A stretch of DNA of 64,000 nucleotides from Phyllobacterium sophorae (GCF_003010965.1 NZ_PGGM01000008.1:202352-266351); one strand, 5' to 3'. Positions 9,724-18,849 are shown, counted from the first letter of the stretch. A program made the numbers and translations. Notes: a model not told the origin generated them from the letters alone.

Positions 9724-10101
9724 TCAGATAACGGTCACATCGTACTGGCTGAATATCTTATCGCATGTCAGGATTGTCAGATTTTCCATCTGCGCCTGGG
9801 CTATGAGCATGCGGTCAAAGGGGTCCCGGTGGTGATCGCCCAATTGCTCCGTCCGCGCCGCATGCAACGCGTTCACCGCAAGGAAGGGGATGTTGTGCGC
9901 CCTGACTGTCTCGACAATATTGCCATCGAGGACAAGCTTGCCCAAGGCGCGTTTTATTGCGATCTCCCAAATCGAGGCGACGCTGACGATGAGGCCATCA
10001 CCCTGCTCAAGGATGGCCCTTTGCGACCGTGAAAGACTCCGATCATCACTGACAGCCCAGAGCAGCACATGCGTGTCGATGAGGTAGAGCGGACGGCTCA
10101 C
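9724..10101 (-). CDS. VapC-like PIN-domain toxin, YjhX/Phd-associated class
   Basis: This 125-residue PIN-domain ribonuclease-type toxin has all acidic positions visible: Asp in YLIDTHVLLWAV, Glu in VASIWEIAIK, Asp in RDPFDRMLIAQA and Asp in LTCDKIF. The DTHVLLW opening is typical of PIN toxins paired with Phd-type antitoxins. It overlaps the antitoxin gene by four bases. The cassette sits between maiA and hppD, splitting the two halves of the tyrosine pathway. It appears intact. Confidence 0.9.
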   Translation of the reverse strand: MSRPLYLIDTHVLLWAVSDDRSLSRSQRAILEQGDGLIVSVASIWEIAIKRALGKLVLDGNIVETVRAHNIPFLAVNALHAARTEQLGDHHRDPFDRMLIAQAQMENLTILTCDKIFSQYDVTVI

Positions 10102-10328
10102 TTGACGTAGTCATCCCATTCGGGGCCAAGATCATTGAAGTCGTCCGAAATCTTCACGCGTCCCTTCAGGGCGCCGATCAACCGACCGGGCTCGATGTTC
10201 TGATTGGGCAGGGGGGATATGGTTGCGACCGCCTTGCCGTGACGCGTGAGGACGATCTCCTCGCCTGCCTGTGCACGAGCGACAAGTTCTGAGAATTTGG
10301 CTTTCGCTTGCGCAATTGAAATGTTCAC
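10098..10328 (-). CDS. Phd/YefM-type antitoxin
   Basis: This is a 76-residue antitoxin with the classic Phd opening VNISIAQAKAKFSELVARAQAGEEIVL split over strand-helix-helix, followed by TRHGKAVATISPL and an acidic C-terminal tail that would bind the toxin. The GTG at 10328 was chosen because AAGGAG lies seven bases ahead; the longer ATG start at 10349 lies inside a perfect palindrome that is more likely the operator. It forms an operon with the following PIN toxin. Confidence 0.88.
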   Translation of the reverse strand: MNISIAQAKAKFSELVARAQAGEEIVLTRHGKAVATISPLPNQNIEPGRLIGALKGRVKISDDFNDLGPEWDDYVK

Positions 10329-10340
10329 AGCATCACTCCT

Positions 10341-10362
10341 TATGACCATAATTTAGGTCATA
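10341..10362. promoter_or_regulatory. Perfect inverted repeat upstream of the Phd-type antitoxin, candidate operator
   Basis: TATGACC and GGTCATA are perfectly complementary arms around an 8-base AT-rich spacer, 12 bases upstream of the antitoxin GTG. Phd-type antitoxins repress their own operon through such palindromes, so this is the likely autoregulatory site. Confidence 0.65.
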
Positions 10363-10394
10363 TTTTTACCCGGTGCAATGCTTGCTGTTGTCGC

Positions 10395-11507
10395 CTACTC
10401 CGCAGCCTCGATCTTGATCACGCCGCGGCGGATCTGATCTTCCTCGATCGACTCGAACAGCGCGCGGAAGTTGCCCTCGCCAAAACCCTCGTCACCCTTG
10501 CGCTGGATGAATTCGAAGAAGATCGGTCCGATGACTGTCTTGGAGAAGATCTGCAACAGGATTTTGGTCATACCGCCATCGACCACGCCGTCGCCATCGA
10601 TGAGAATGCCATGCTTCTTCATCCGCTCGATCGGCTCGTCGTGCCCGTGGACGCGCTCATGTGATTTTTCATAATAGGTCTCCGGCGGACCGGGCATGAA
10701 TTTCAGTCCGTTGTCAGCAAGCCTGTCGGTCGCGTCATAGATCGCTTCTGTGCCAACGGCGATGTGCTGGATGCCTTCGCCCTTGTACTTGCGCAGGTAT
10801 TCCTCGATCTGGCTCTTGTCGTCGGTCGATTCGTTCAACGGAATGCGAATCTTGCCGCACGGTGAGGTGATGGCACGCGAAACGAGGCCCGTCAGCTTGC
10901 CGGCAATATCGAAGAAATGGATCTGCTTGAAGCCGAACAGTTCACGATAGAACGCCCACCACTTATCCATGTTGCCGCGATAGACATTGTGCGTCAGGTG
11001 ATCGAGATAATAGAAACCGACACCTTCCGGCGCCGGATTACGCTCGCCGAGCCATTCAAACTCAGCGTCATAGGCTGAACCCTTGTCCCCATAGGTTTCG
11101 ATGAAATACAGCATCGAGCCGCCAATACCGACAATCGCCGGAACATCGAGCGTCTTGTCGTCGCCTTCATAGGCTGTCGCACCCTTGGCCACCGCATGAT
11201 TGAAAGCGTGATTTGCATCCACCACGCGCCAGGCCATGGAAGGGGCACATGGACCATGTTTTTCTACGAATCGCGTGGCATGGGACCCAGGCTCTGCATT
11301 GAGGATGTAATTGATATCGCCCTGCCGCCAGACAGTTATTTTCTTGGTCTTGTGGCGGGCAACCGGCATGTAGCCCATGCGGGTAAACAGCTCTTCCAGC
11401 TTTTCCGGCTCGGGATGGGAGAATTCGACAAATTCAAATCCGTCCGTTCCGGCCGGGTTGTCTTTGCTGATGACAGCCTTCGGTGCGTCATGCGGAAACG
11501 GGCCCAT
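10395..11507 (-). CDS. hppD: 4-hydroxyphenylpyruvate dioxygenase
   Basis: This 370-residue non-heme iron dioxygenase converts 4-hydroxyphenylpyruvate to homogentisate, the substrate of HmgA. Two vicinal-oxygen-chelate domains are present; the C-terminal one holds the facial triad in LDHLTHNVYRGN (His), GIQHIAVGTEAI (His) and GPIFFEFIQRKG (Glu). Length fits the family. It is divergent from an Lrp/AsnC-type regulator and is separated from the hmgA operon by the Phd/PIN cassette. Confidence 0.97.
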   Translation of the reverse strand: MGPFPHDAPKAVISKDNPAGTDGFEFVEFSHPEPEKLEELFTRMGYMPVARHKTKKITVWRQGDINYILNAEPGSHATRFVEKHGPCAPSMAWRVVDANHAFNHAVAKGATAYEGDDKTLDVPAIVGIGGSMLYFIETYGDKGSAYDAEFEWLGERNPAPEGVGFYYLDHLTHNVYRGNMDKWWAFYRELFGFKQIHFFDIAGKLTGLVSRAITSPCGKIRIPLNESTDDKSQIEEYLRKYKGEGIQHIAVGTEAIYDATDRLADNGLKFMPGPPETYYEKSHERVHGHDEPIERMKKHGILIDGDGVVDGGMTKILLQIFSKTVIGPIFFEFIQRKGDEGFGEGNFRALFESIEEDQIRRGVIKIEAAE

Positions 11508-11630
11508 ATCATCCTCCCTTTGGTTGGCGCGCCATTATCGCGCAAAACGCCCGCAATGTGCTTGCATTTCAAAGCTCTTATGGCGTAGGTTTTGCATGTT
11601 TCGTGCGTATTTGAAGCAAAGGATGCATGA

Positions 11631-12092
11631 ATGGAACAGCTTGACCCGTCTGACCGCAAAATACTCATCTGCCTGCAGGAAGACGGACGGCTGACGAACA
11701 ACGAGCTTTCCGAGCGGATCAACCTCTCACCCTCGCAATGTTCACGCCGCCGTACCCGGCTGGAAGAGGAAGGGTACATTCGCGGCTACCGGGCAGAAAT
11801 TGACCGGGAAAAGCTCGGCCTCGGCATCGTCAACATCATCTCGGTGACCCTTGCAACGCACAACCGGGACAATGCTCAGCGGTTTTCCGAGCTGATTTCA
11901 AACCTGCCGCAAGTGATGGAAGCCCATGCGCTGACTGGAGAGATGGATTATTTCATCAAGGTCGTGACGCCGGACCTGCGCGGGCTTTCCACGTTCGTCA
12001 ATGAAATCCTGCTACCGCATGAATCCGTACAGCATGTCAAAACCGCCATCGTGCTCGACACCCTGAAGGAAGACGGGCGCTTGCCGATATGA
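11631..12092 (+). CDS. Lrp/AsnC-family transcriptional regulator
   Basis: This 153-residue regulator has an N-terminal winged HTH (LDPSDRKILICLQEDGRLTN, then LSERINLSPSQCSRRRTRLE) and a C-terminal RAM ligand-binding domain (MEAHALTGEMDYFIKVVTPD). It is divergent from hppD with 123 bases between, so it probably senses an aromatic amino acid and controls hppD, as Lrp-type regulators do at other hppD loci. The start ATG follows the sequence AAAGG by a few bases. The ligand is inferred only. Confidence 0.9.
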   Translation: MEQLDPSDRKILICLQEDGRLTNNELSERINLSPSQCSRRRTRLEEEGYIRGYRAEIDREKLGLGIVNIISVTLATHNRDNAQRFSELISNLPQVMEAHALTGEMDYFIKVVTPDLRGLSTFVNEILLPHESVQHVKTAIVLDTLKEDGRLPI

Positions 12093-12100
12093 CCTCTGAC

Positions 12101-12399
12101 CTATCCGCTCAGGATTGCATTAACCGCTTGCATGACCTGCTTGAACGTTGCTTTCGTGAGATTTCCGAGTTTGTCGGCATGTGAAGCTTCCATTGTTGCG
12201 ATCTTGGCGGGCCGAATGACTGAAGGCGCAGGAAGGCCTGCATCATGATGGGCACGTATAGGAACATCACCTGTCCGGGGCCGGTTTGCTGCACTGGTGA
12301 TCATCAGCACCCACCAGGCCGGTGCTGGCGGGTGTTCCGATCGGTGTATGGAAATGGAACACGCACAACGTCGCCGGCCTTAAAGGTTGGCATAGGCAT
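12101..12399 (-). pseudogene. PemK/MazF-like toxin, disrupted by internal deletion and frameshift
   Basis: Directly after the AbrB-type antitoxin a PemK-like reading frame begins (ATG at 12399 or 12393: PTFKAGDVVRVPFPYTD) but stops at 12304-12306 after about 30 codons. The remainder is found in another frame: WVLMITSAANRPRTGDV-like sequence, then GLPAPSVIRPAKIAT and a complete C-terminus ending at 12101. The segment that normally links the first strand region to the MITSA strand is missing and the frame is shifted, so both a deletion and a frameshift are needed to explain it. The encoded endoribonuclease would not be made. Confidence 0.82.
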
Positions 12400-12598
12400 T
12401 TCTGTCCGCTTCGCTGTCCCACTCCGAGAACGTTGCAAACGGGTCGTCGGCTTGCGCGCGACCTTCCGTCCGCATGAGAATCACGCGACCGTCCTCAATT
12501 TGATAGGCGATTTCGTCACCAGGCTTCAGATTAAGAGCCATACGGACCGCTTGCGGTATCGTCGTCTGCGCTTTGCTGGTCATTTTGCTGGTAATCAT
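12380..12598 (-). CDS. AbrB/MazE-type antitoxin, left without an intact toxin
   Basis: This is a 72-residue protein with a swapped-hairpin AbrB DNA-binding core: KMTSKAQTTIPQAVRMALNL, then KPGDEIAYQIEDGRVIL. The C-terminal FATFSEWDSEADRNAYANL is the toxin-binding tail typical of antitoxins paired with PemK. The start at 12598 has AAGGAG six bases upstream. Its 3' end overlaps the beginning of the broken toxin, so the original operon layout is kept although the toxin is lost. Confidence 0.85.
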   Translation of the reverse strand: MITSKMTSKAQTTIPQAVRMALNLKPGDEIAYQIEDGRVILMRTEGRAQADDPFATFSEWDSEADRNAYANL

Positions 12599-12612
12599 GT
12601 GCATCTCCTTGC

Positions 12613-12634
12613 AAGGAAAGTTAGGAATTTCCTT
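12613..12634. promoter_or_regulatory. Inverted repeat upstream of the AbrB-type antitoxin, candidate operator
   Basis: AAGGAAA and TTTCCTT are perfectly complementary arms with an 8-base spacer, 15 bases upstream of the antitoxin start. Position suits autorepression by the antitoxin. Confidence 0.5.
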
Positions 12635-12663
12635 ACCAATTGCAAGCACGCGTCGCATAGGAT

Positions 12664-13380
12664 TCAAAGATAAAGCGCCTTCCTTACCATCGGATAGACC
12701 CGGGCATGGCCGAGCATATAGGCGGTAATCGCGTGGGCATCGAACAGCCCGTGAAATGCCCGGCCAAGAATGTTGAGCCCGCCCGTATAGGCGCCGAAGG
12801 CTGGCATGATCACGCGCGACTGGTCGCTGACAAAACAGCGCCGTTGCACCGCCTGTCCGCGCCGCACCACCTTGGCGGCCGGATGCAGGTGTCCTGCGAT
12901 CTCGCCGGGGCAGGGCGTCTTCGACGGCTCGTGCCGGAAGACGAGATTGCCAAATGCAAGTTCGGCAAACGTCTCGCCCGGCAGATCCGCGGGGTGCTCC
13001 GGATCATGATTGCCGGTGATCCAGATCCACTCCCGTCCTGCCATCAGCACGGCAAGTTGCGCCGCATAAAGTGCGGGCAGGCGGGCCGCTGCATCGCCAT
13101 CGTGGAAACTGTCGCCGAGGCTGATCACGCAGACCGGATTGTAGCGCGCAATGACCTTGGCAAGCGCAGCCAGCGTCGTTGCCGTATCATAGGGCGGCAG
13201 CAGCATCCCACGCCGGGCAAAGGACGAACCTTTTTCGAAATGCAGATCCGAGACAACGAGAATCCGGTCACAGTCGAGGTAAAGCGCCCCCGACGGATCG
13301 CACACGGCCCGCTGCCCGGCAACGGCCATCTCGGCCGTGCCGTGCAAGGCTGTCTTCGTCGCCTGAAATGCCAAATTCAT
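12664..13380 (-). CDS. pdeM: Ligase-associated DNA damage response metallophosphoesterase PdeM
   Basis: This 238-residue calcineurin-type phosphoesterase shows the full metal-site series: VVSDLHFEKG (D-x-H), SLGDSFHDGD (GD), ITGNHDPE (GNHD) and AGHLHPA (GHxH). The SSFARRGMLLPPYDT segment is characteristic of the ligase-associated group. It overlaps the helicase gene by four bases and is cotranscribed with it. In other bacteria this protein co-occurs with an Lhr-like helicase, an MBL-fold exonuclease and an ATP-dependent ligase, all present here. The exact substrate is not settled. Confidence 0.92.
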   Translation of the reverse strand: MNLAFQATKTALHGTAEMAVAGQRAVCDPSGALYLDCDRILVVSDLHFEKGSSFARRGMLLPPYDTATTLAALAKVIARYNPVCVISLGDSFHDGDAAARLPALYAAQLAVLMAGREWIWITGNHDPEHPADLPGETFAELAFGNLVFRHEPSKTPCPGEIAGHLHPAAKVVRRGQAVQRRCFVSDQSRVIMPAFGAYTGGLNILGRAFHGLFDAHAITAYMLGHARVYPMVRKALYL

Positions 13381-15911
13381 CTGTGGTCCATCATTTCGCG
13401 GGTCAACTCGTCGGCGATCTCTTCCAGCAGCCTCTCATGCGCCTCGCCGGGAACGCGTTCCTTGCCGATTTCCATCATCACGGGAACGGCGAGCGGCGAA
13501 ATCCGGTCGAGATCCTTGTGCACGATATGCCCCTTGATTCGGCTTAGCATATCGGCCAGACGGCGAATGTCGAGAAGGCCCGTTGCGGCATCGGCACGCG
13601 TCGCCTGGATCAGGATGTGGTCCGGCTCATGCTCCCGCAACACGTCATAAATCAAGTCCGTCGAGACTGTCACCTGCCGGCCGGACTTCTCTTGACCAGG
13701 GTGGCGTTTTTCCACGAGGCCGGAGATGAGCGCGCAGTTGCGAAAGGTGCGTTTCAGCATCCAGCTTTCCGCCAGCCAGGCCTCAAGGTCGTCGCCCAGC
13801 ATGTCCTCGTTGAAGAGCTCTGCCAGCGGCAGCTCATTTTTTTTGAACATGCGGCCCATGTCGCTCAGTCCCCAGATAGTGAGCGCATAATCCGTGGCAA
13901 TGAAGCCGAGCGGTCTCGCCTTGGCCCGCTCCAGCCGCCGCGTCAGCAGCATGCCGAGCGTCTGGTGCGCCAGCCTGCCTTCGAATGGATAGGTCACCAT
14001 GTAGGAACGCTCGCCGCGCGGGAATGTCTCGACAAGCAGGCTGCCCGGCTGCGGCAGGACGGACCTGTCACGCTGGATGCGCAGCCAGTCGCTGACCTGA
14101 TCGGGCAGGGCACCCCAGCGTTTTGGATCTCCGAGCATGGAGCGCACCTGATCGGCGAGATAGGTGGTCAGCGGGAACTTGCCGCCGGCATAGGCCGGAA
14201 TCTTGGCGTCGAAGCCCTCGGCGTTCGATACGATGCACTCGTTCTCGCGGATGCCCTCGAAGCGCAACACACGTCCGGAGAAGAAAAACGTGTCGCCGGG
14301 ACTGAGCCCTTCGACGAAATATTCCTCCACCTTGCCTAGCACCGGTCCTCCCCCCTTGATGATGGCACGTGCATTGGCGCCCTTGCCACGCTGGCGCGTC
14401 AAGCGAACATTCAGGCTCGGCGCCTCGATGATGGTGCCGACATTCAGCCGGTATTGCTGGGCAAAGCGTGGATGCGTCACACGCCACGATCCATCGGCGG
14501 TCTGGCGGATCTTGGCGAAACGCTCATAGCTTTTCAGCGCATAGCCGCCGGTCGCGACGAAATCGACGATGCGGTCGAAGGTGTCGCGCGGCAGTGCAGC
14601 GTAAGGCAGGGCGGTGGAGACTTCTGCATAGAGATCGTCTGCATGGAACGGCTCGGCGCAGGCCATGCCGAGCACATGCTGGGCCAGCACGTCGAGCGAA
14701 CCATCGCCGAGCGGCGGCGTATCCTGCGCGCCGACATAATTGGCATCGAGCGCCGCCTGGCACTCCATCACCTCGAAGCGGTTGGCGGGAACGAGGATGG
14801 CGCGCGATGGTTCGTCCATGCGGTGATTGGAACGGCCAATGCGTTGCGCGAGGCGGCTTGCACCCTTGGGTGCACCGACATGGATGACGAGATCGACGTC
14901 GCCCCAGTCAATACCAAGATCCAGCGTCGAGGTGGCGACCACGGCGCGCAGGGCATTCGCCGCCATTGCCTGCTCGACCTTGCGACGCTTGCTGACATCG
15001 AGCGAGCCGTGATGCAACGCAATTGGAAGGTTATCGTCATTCGCCATCCACAGATCATGAAACAGGCGCTCGGCCTGGCTGCGCGTATTGACGAAGATCA
15101 GCGTGGTCCCATGCCGCTTGATCGCATCGTAAATACCCGGCAGCGCATAGACCGCCGAATGCCCGGCCCATGGCACATGGTCATCGGTTTCGAGGATGGT
15201 GATGTGCGGCTTCGCGCCGCCCTCCACCGTAACGAGGCTGGCCATCGCCAAATTTCCGCTCTGGGGTAGCAGCCAGCGCCGCAGCGCCTCTGGTTCCGCG
15301 ACCGTGGCGGACAGACCGATCGTCTGCACGCCCGGCTGCAGACGGCGCAGCCGCGCCAGCCCGAGAGACAGAAGGTGACCACGCTTGGAAGTGACAAGCG
15401 AATGCAGCTCGTCGAAGATTACATAGCGCAGGTCTTCGAAGAAACGCCCGGCATCCTTGGCCGAGATCAGCAGCGCCAGTTGTTCCGGCGTCGTCAGTAA
15501 TATGTCCGGCGGCGCCAGTTTCTGCCGCTGGCGCTTGTAGGCGGGCGTATCGCCGGTACGCGTCTCCAGCGAAATATCCAGTCCCATCTCCTCGATAGGC
15601 CTTTCGAGGTTGCGGCGAATGTCGACAGCCAGCGCCTTCAGCGGTGAAATATAAAGCGTATGGACGCCGCGGCTCGTTGTGTTGCTTTTGCCGCGGCCTG
15701 CAAGGTCGACCAGGGCCGGAAGAAATCCAGCCAGCGTCTTGCCGGCGCCGGTGGGCGCGATCAGGAGGGTTGAGTTCCCCTGTTGTGCCTCCTCCAGTAA
15801 ATCGAGCTGATGCACGCGCGGCGACCAGCCCTTGGCCTGAAACCAGTTCAGGAAAGGCGGCGGCAGAAGAGGGGTGCCGATATCGGCGAGGGGTACTTTG
15901 CTGGTGCTCAC
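13377..15911 (-). CDS. Ligase-associated DEXH-box helicase (Lhr family)
   Basis: This is a superfamily 2 helicase of about 844 residues. Visible motifs are Walker A LIAPTGAGKTLAG (I), TRTGDT (Ib region), VIFDELHSLV (II, DELH), GLSATVA (III), TLIFVNTRSQAERLF (IV), VATSTLDLGIDWGDVDLV (V) and QRIGRSNHR (VI), followed by the winged-helix and Lhr-specific C-terminal domains. The frame stays open far beyond the gene into the divergent exonuclease, so the start is uncertain; the GTG at 15911 was taken because the protein core (LPPPFLNWFQAKGW) begins shortly after and family length fits. No good ribosome site is visible. Confidence 0.9.
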   Translation of the reverse strand: MSTSKVPLADIGTPLLPPPFLNWFQAKGWSPRVHQLDLLEEAQQGNSTLLIAPTGAGKTLAGFLPALVDLAGRGKSNTTSRGVHTLYISPLKALAVDIRRNLERPIEEMGLDISLETRTGDTPAYKRQRQKLAPPDILLTTPEQLALLISAKDAGRFFEDLRYVIFDELHSLVTSKRGHLLSLGLARLRRLQPGVQTIGLSATVAEPEALRRWLLPQSGNLAMASLVTVEGGAKPHITILETDDHVPWAGHSAVYALPGIYDAIKRHGTTLIFVNTRSQAERLFHDLWMANDDNLPIALHHGSLDVSKRRKVEQAMAANALRAVVATSTLDLGIDWGDVDLVIHVGAPKGASRLAQRIGRSNHRMDEPSRAILVPANRFEVMECQAALDANYVGAQDTPPLGDGSLDVLAQHVLGMACAEPFHADDLYAEVSTALPYAALPRDTFDRIVDFVATGGYALKSYERFAKIRQTADGSWRVTHPRFAQQYRLNVGTIIEAPSLNVRLTRQRGKGANARAIIKGGGPVLGKVEEYFVEGLSPGDTFFFSGRVLRFEGIRENECIVSNAEGFDAKIPAYAGGKFPLTTYLADQVRSMLGDPKRWGALPDQVSDWLRIQRDRSVLPQPGSLLVETFPRGERSYMVTYPFEGRLAHQTLGMLLTRRLERAKARPLGFIATDYALTIWGLSDMGRMFKKNELPLAELFNEDMLGDDLEAWLAESWMLKRTFRNCALISGLVEKRHPGQEKSGRQVTVSTDLIYDVLREHEPDHILIQATRADAATGLLDIRRLADMLSRIKGHIVHKDLDRISPLAVPVMMEIGKERVPGEAHERLLEEIADELTREMMDHR

Positions 15912-16019
15912 TGCGGCGAATGTAGTGGTGTTGATTGAATGCGCCAAGGCCTTGTTTGTCAGGATTGCATGGAGCGAAATGCGGCCTATCTTCGTTAGGG
16001 GGTAAACCAGAGGATCATC

Positions 16020-17036
16020 TTGCTGAAACGTCCTGAAGCTCTTTTGTGCTCGACACCTGCCGGCCTCTATTCGCCCGCCGGCGATTTCTATATCGATCCG
16101 GTGCGCCCCGTAGATCGCGCACTCATCACTCACGGTCATTCGGACCATGCACGCTCCGGCCATCAAAAGGTGATGGCGACGCAGCAGACGCTCGACATTA
16201 TGGGCTTGCGCTATGGCGCGCATTTCGCCGGCGAAACGCAAGCTGCCACACTTGGCAATTCTGTCGAAGTCAATGGCGTCATCGTCAGCTTTCATCCGGC
16301 CGGCCACGTGCTGGGTTCGGCACAGATCGCCGTCGAGAAGGATGGCATGCGCATTGTCGCCTCCGGCGACTACAAGCGCCGCCCCGATCCGACCTGTCTT
16401 GGTTTTGAGCCCGTTGCCTGCGATGTCTTCATCACCGAAGCGACCTTCGCGCTGCCGGTATTCCGCCATCCCGATGGCCGCGAGGAGATTGCCAAGCTGT
16501 TGAAATCGGTCGAACAGTTTCCCGAACGCTCCCACCTCGTCGGCGCCTATGCGCTTGGCAAAGCGCAGCGCGTCATTCGAATGCTCCGCGATGCAGGGTA
16601 TGACCGGACCATTTATATTCACGGCGCTTTGGCCAAACTTTGTGACTACTACCAGTCGCAAGGCGTCGATCTTGGACCTCTGGCAGCCGCTACCGTCGAA
16701 ACGGGCAGCGTACAGGATTTTGCCGGCGCCATTGTCGTCGGCCCACCCTCCGCTTTTGTCGACCGCTGGGCGCGGCGGTTCCCTGATCCTGTCTCCTGCT
16801 TCGCGTCCGGCTGGATGCGAATCCGCCAGCGCGCGCGTCAGGGCGGCGTCGAACTCCCCATTATCCTGTCGGACCATTGCGATTGGGACGAGCTCACCGA
16901 TACGATCACTGAGCTTGGTCCTTCGCAGGTCTGGGTGACGCACGGGCGCGAGGAAGCGCTGGTGCGCTGGTGCGCGCTGAACGGCTTTGCCGCGCGTCCG
17001 TTGCATCTCGTCGGCTACGAGGACGAGGGAGACTAG
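16020..17036 (+). CDS. Ligase-associated DNA exonuclease, MBL fold (CPSF/SNM1-like)
   Basis: This 338-residue metallo-beta-lactamase-fold nuclease carries the HxHxDH motif LITHGHSDHARSGH near residue 40. Other conserved pieces are HPAGHVLGSAQIAVE, VASGDYKRRPDPT and a late LSDHCDWDEL. The start is a TTG with AGAGGA five bases ahead; no ATG fits the family N-terminus. The gene is divergent from the helicase by about 108 bases and is followed after six bases by the ligase gene, so exonuclease and ligase form one unit. Role: DNA end processing in the ligase-associated repair set. Confidence 0.93.
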   Translation: MLKRPEALLCSTPAGLYSPAGDFYIDPVRPVDRALITHGHSDHARSGHQKVMATQQTLDIMGLRYGAHFAGETQAATLGNSVEVNGVIVSFHPAGHVLGSAQIAVEKDGMRIVASGDYKRRPDPTCLGFEPVACDVFITEATFALPVFRHPDGREEIAKLLKSVEQFPERSHLVGAYALGKAQRVIRMLRDAGYDRTIYIHGALAKLCDYYQSQGVDLGPLAAATVETGSVQDFAGAIVVGPPSAFVDRWARRFPDPVSCFASGWMRIRQRARQGGVELPIILSDHCDWDELTDTITELGPSQVWVTHGREEALVRWCALNGFAARPLHLVGYEDEGD

Positions 17037-17042
17037 GTCACA

Positions 17043-18668
17043 ATGGAAGAATTCGCACAGCTCCTCGACCGGCTGGTCCTGACGCCCGCGCGCAACGGCA
17101 AGCTCACTTTGCTTGTCGATTATTTCCGCCACACCCCCGACCCGGATCGCGGACTTGCCCTGGCCGCCATTACCCGTGATCTCGACGTTGCCAATGTCAA
17201 ACCGGCGATGATCCGCACGCTTGTCGCCGAGCGCATGGACGAGCAGCTGTTCGCCTATTCCTATGATTATGTCGGCGACCTTGCCGAGACCATTTCGCTC
17301 GTCTGGTCGACGGACGAACCTGTCCGCGCCAATGCGGTGCCCACCCTTGGCGAGGTGATCAGTTCGCTTGCCCGTGCGTCACGCAGCGATGCTTTACGGC
17401 TGGTTGAGCGATGGCTCGATCAGCTCGATGCCTCGGCCCGTTACGCTCTGCTCAAGCTTGTCACCGGCGGCCTGCGCATCGGCGTCTCGGCGCGGCTCGC
17501 CAAGCAGGCGCTGGCGCAATTCGGTAAGGTAGACGTCACCGAGATCGAGGAATTGTGGCATGGGTTGAAACCGCCCTATGAGCCGCTCTTCGCCTGGCTG
17601 GAAAACAAGGCGGACAAGCCGCAGAGCCTCGCCGCCGCTCCCTTCCACCCGGTTATGCTGTCGACTCCGCTCGAAGAGCCGGATTATGCCAGGATCAACG
17701 CAACCGAATATGCCGCCGAGTGGAAGTGGGACGGCATCCGTGTGCAATTGACCGCGGAAGGCGGACAGCGGCGCATCTATTCGCGCACCGGCGATGATAT
17801 CTCCCATGCTTTTCCCGATATCGCCGATTTCATGACCTTCGAGGGCACACTCGACGGCGAATTGCTGGTCGCACGCGGCGCAGAGTCCGGTATCGAGATC
17901 GGTGCCTTCGGCGATCTGCAGCAGCGTCTCAACCGCAAGAATGTTTCAGCCAAGCAGCTCGAAAGCCATCCGGCCTTCGTGCGGCTCTATGACCTGCTCT
18001 TCGACGGCGAGGTGGATATCCGTGCCTTGCCCTTTGCCGAGCGCCGCACCCGGCTCGAAACCTTCGTCATAAAGCTGGAACCCACCCGCTTCGACCTTTC
18101 GCCATTGGTGCCCTACGCGTCCTTCGAGGACCTGGTCGAACTGCGCAAGGCCCCGCCGCATCCGATCATCGAAGGACTGATGCTGAAGCAACGCTCCTCC
18201 GCCTATGTGCCGGGCCGCCCCAAGGGCCCCTGGTTCAAGTGGAAGCGCGATCCGTTCATCATCGATGCCGTGCTTGTCTATGCCCAGCGCGGCCATGGCA
18301 AGCGGTCGAGCTATTATTCGGACTACACATTCGCCCTATGGACCGGGCCGGAAACCGAGCCGTACCTCGTTCCCGTCGGCAAAGCCTATTTCGGCTTCAC
18401 CGACGATGAGCTGAAACAGCTCGACGCTTTCGTGCGCAACAATACGACCGAGCGTTTTGGCCCGGTGCGCTCGGTGCGGGCCGAGCCCGAACATGGCCTT
18501 GTACTCGAAGTGGCATTCGAAGGGCTCAACCGCTCCAAGCGGCACAAGTCGGGCGTTGCCATGCGCTTCCCGCGCATCTCGCGCCTGCGCTGGGACAAGC
18601 CACCCATGGAAGCGGACCGGCTGGAAACACTGGAAGCCCTGTTGCGCGATTGCGAAACCGAAGATTGA
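17043..18668 (+). CDS. ATP-dependent DNA ligase (cisplatin damage response type)
   Basis: This 541-residue ATP-dependent DNA ligase has an N-terminal DNA-binding helical domain (about 1-200), then the nucleotidyl transferase domain. The adenylated lysine lies in EWKWDGIRVQL (about residue 228), followed by RIYSRTGDDIS, TLDGELLV and WFKWKRDP (motif V), and an OB-fold domain ending in SGVAMRFPRISRLRWDK. It forms an operon with the upstream exonuclease and belongs to the four-gene set with the divergent helicase-phosphoesterase pair. It is distinct from the essential NAD-dependent LigA and from LigD. Confidence 0.94.
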   Translation: MEEFAQLLDRLVLTPARNGKLTLLVDYFRHTPDPDRGLALAAITRDLDVANVKPAMIRTLVAERMDEQLFAYSYDYVGDLAETISLVWSTDEPVRANAVPTLGEVISSLARASRSDALRLVERWLDQLDASARYALLKLVTGGLRIGVSARLAKQALAQFGKVDVTEIEELWHGLKPPYEPLFAWLENKADKPQSLAAAPFHPVMLSTPLEEPDYARINATEYAAEWKWDGIRVQLTAEGGQRRIYSRTGDDISHAFPDIADFMTFEGTLDGELLVARGAESGIEIGAFGDLQQRLNRKNVSAKQLESHPAFVRLYDLLFDGEVDIRALPFAERRTRLETFVIKLEPTRFDLSPLVPYASFEDLVELRKAPPHPIIEGLMLKQRSSAYVPGRPKGPWFKWKRDPFIIDAVLVYAQRGHGKRSSYYSDYTFALWTGPETEPYLVPVGKAYFGFTDDELKQLDAFVRNNTTERFGPVRSVRAEPEHGLVLEVAFEGLNRSKRHKSGVAMRFPRISRLRWDKPPMEADRLETLEALLRDCETED

Positions 18669-18849
18669 TGTCCCGGCCTGGCACAAAACACGTTACCCGC
18701 CCTCTGCTGGCGGCCGCAGAAAATTTGCTGCACAGGATAACCGTACACTGCTATGTTTCCGTGATCGCACGTTCCTCATGGTCAACCCGGCAAGGACACG
18801 ATAAGGGTTGAGGCGTGATCGTCATTGCGCAGGGTGTGCAGCTATCCAG

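Noticed and set aside
15912..17132. The helicase reading frame continues without a stop for another 1.2 kb, through the divergent exonuclease gene
   Set aside because: The extension is antisense to a clear MBL-fold nuclease and has no helicase character; it is an effect of high-GC codon use. The gene was ended near 15911.
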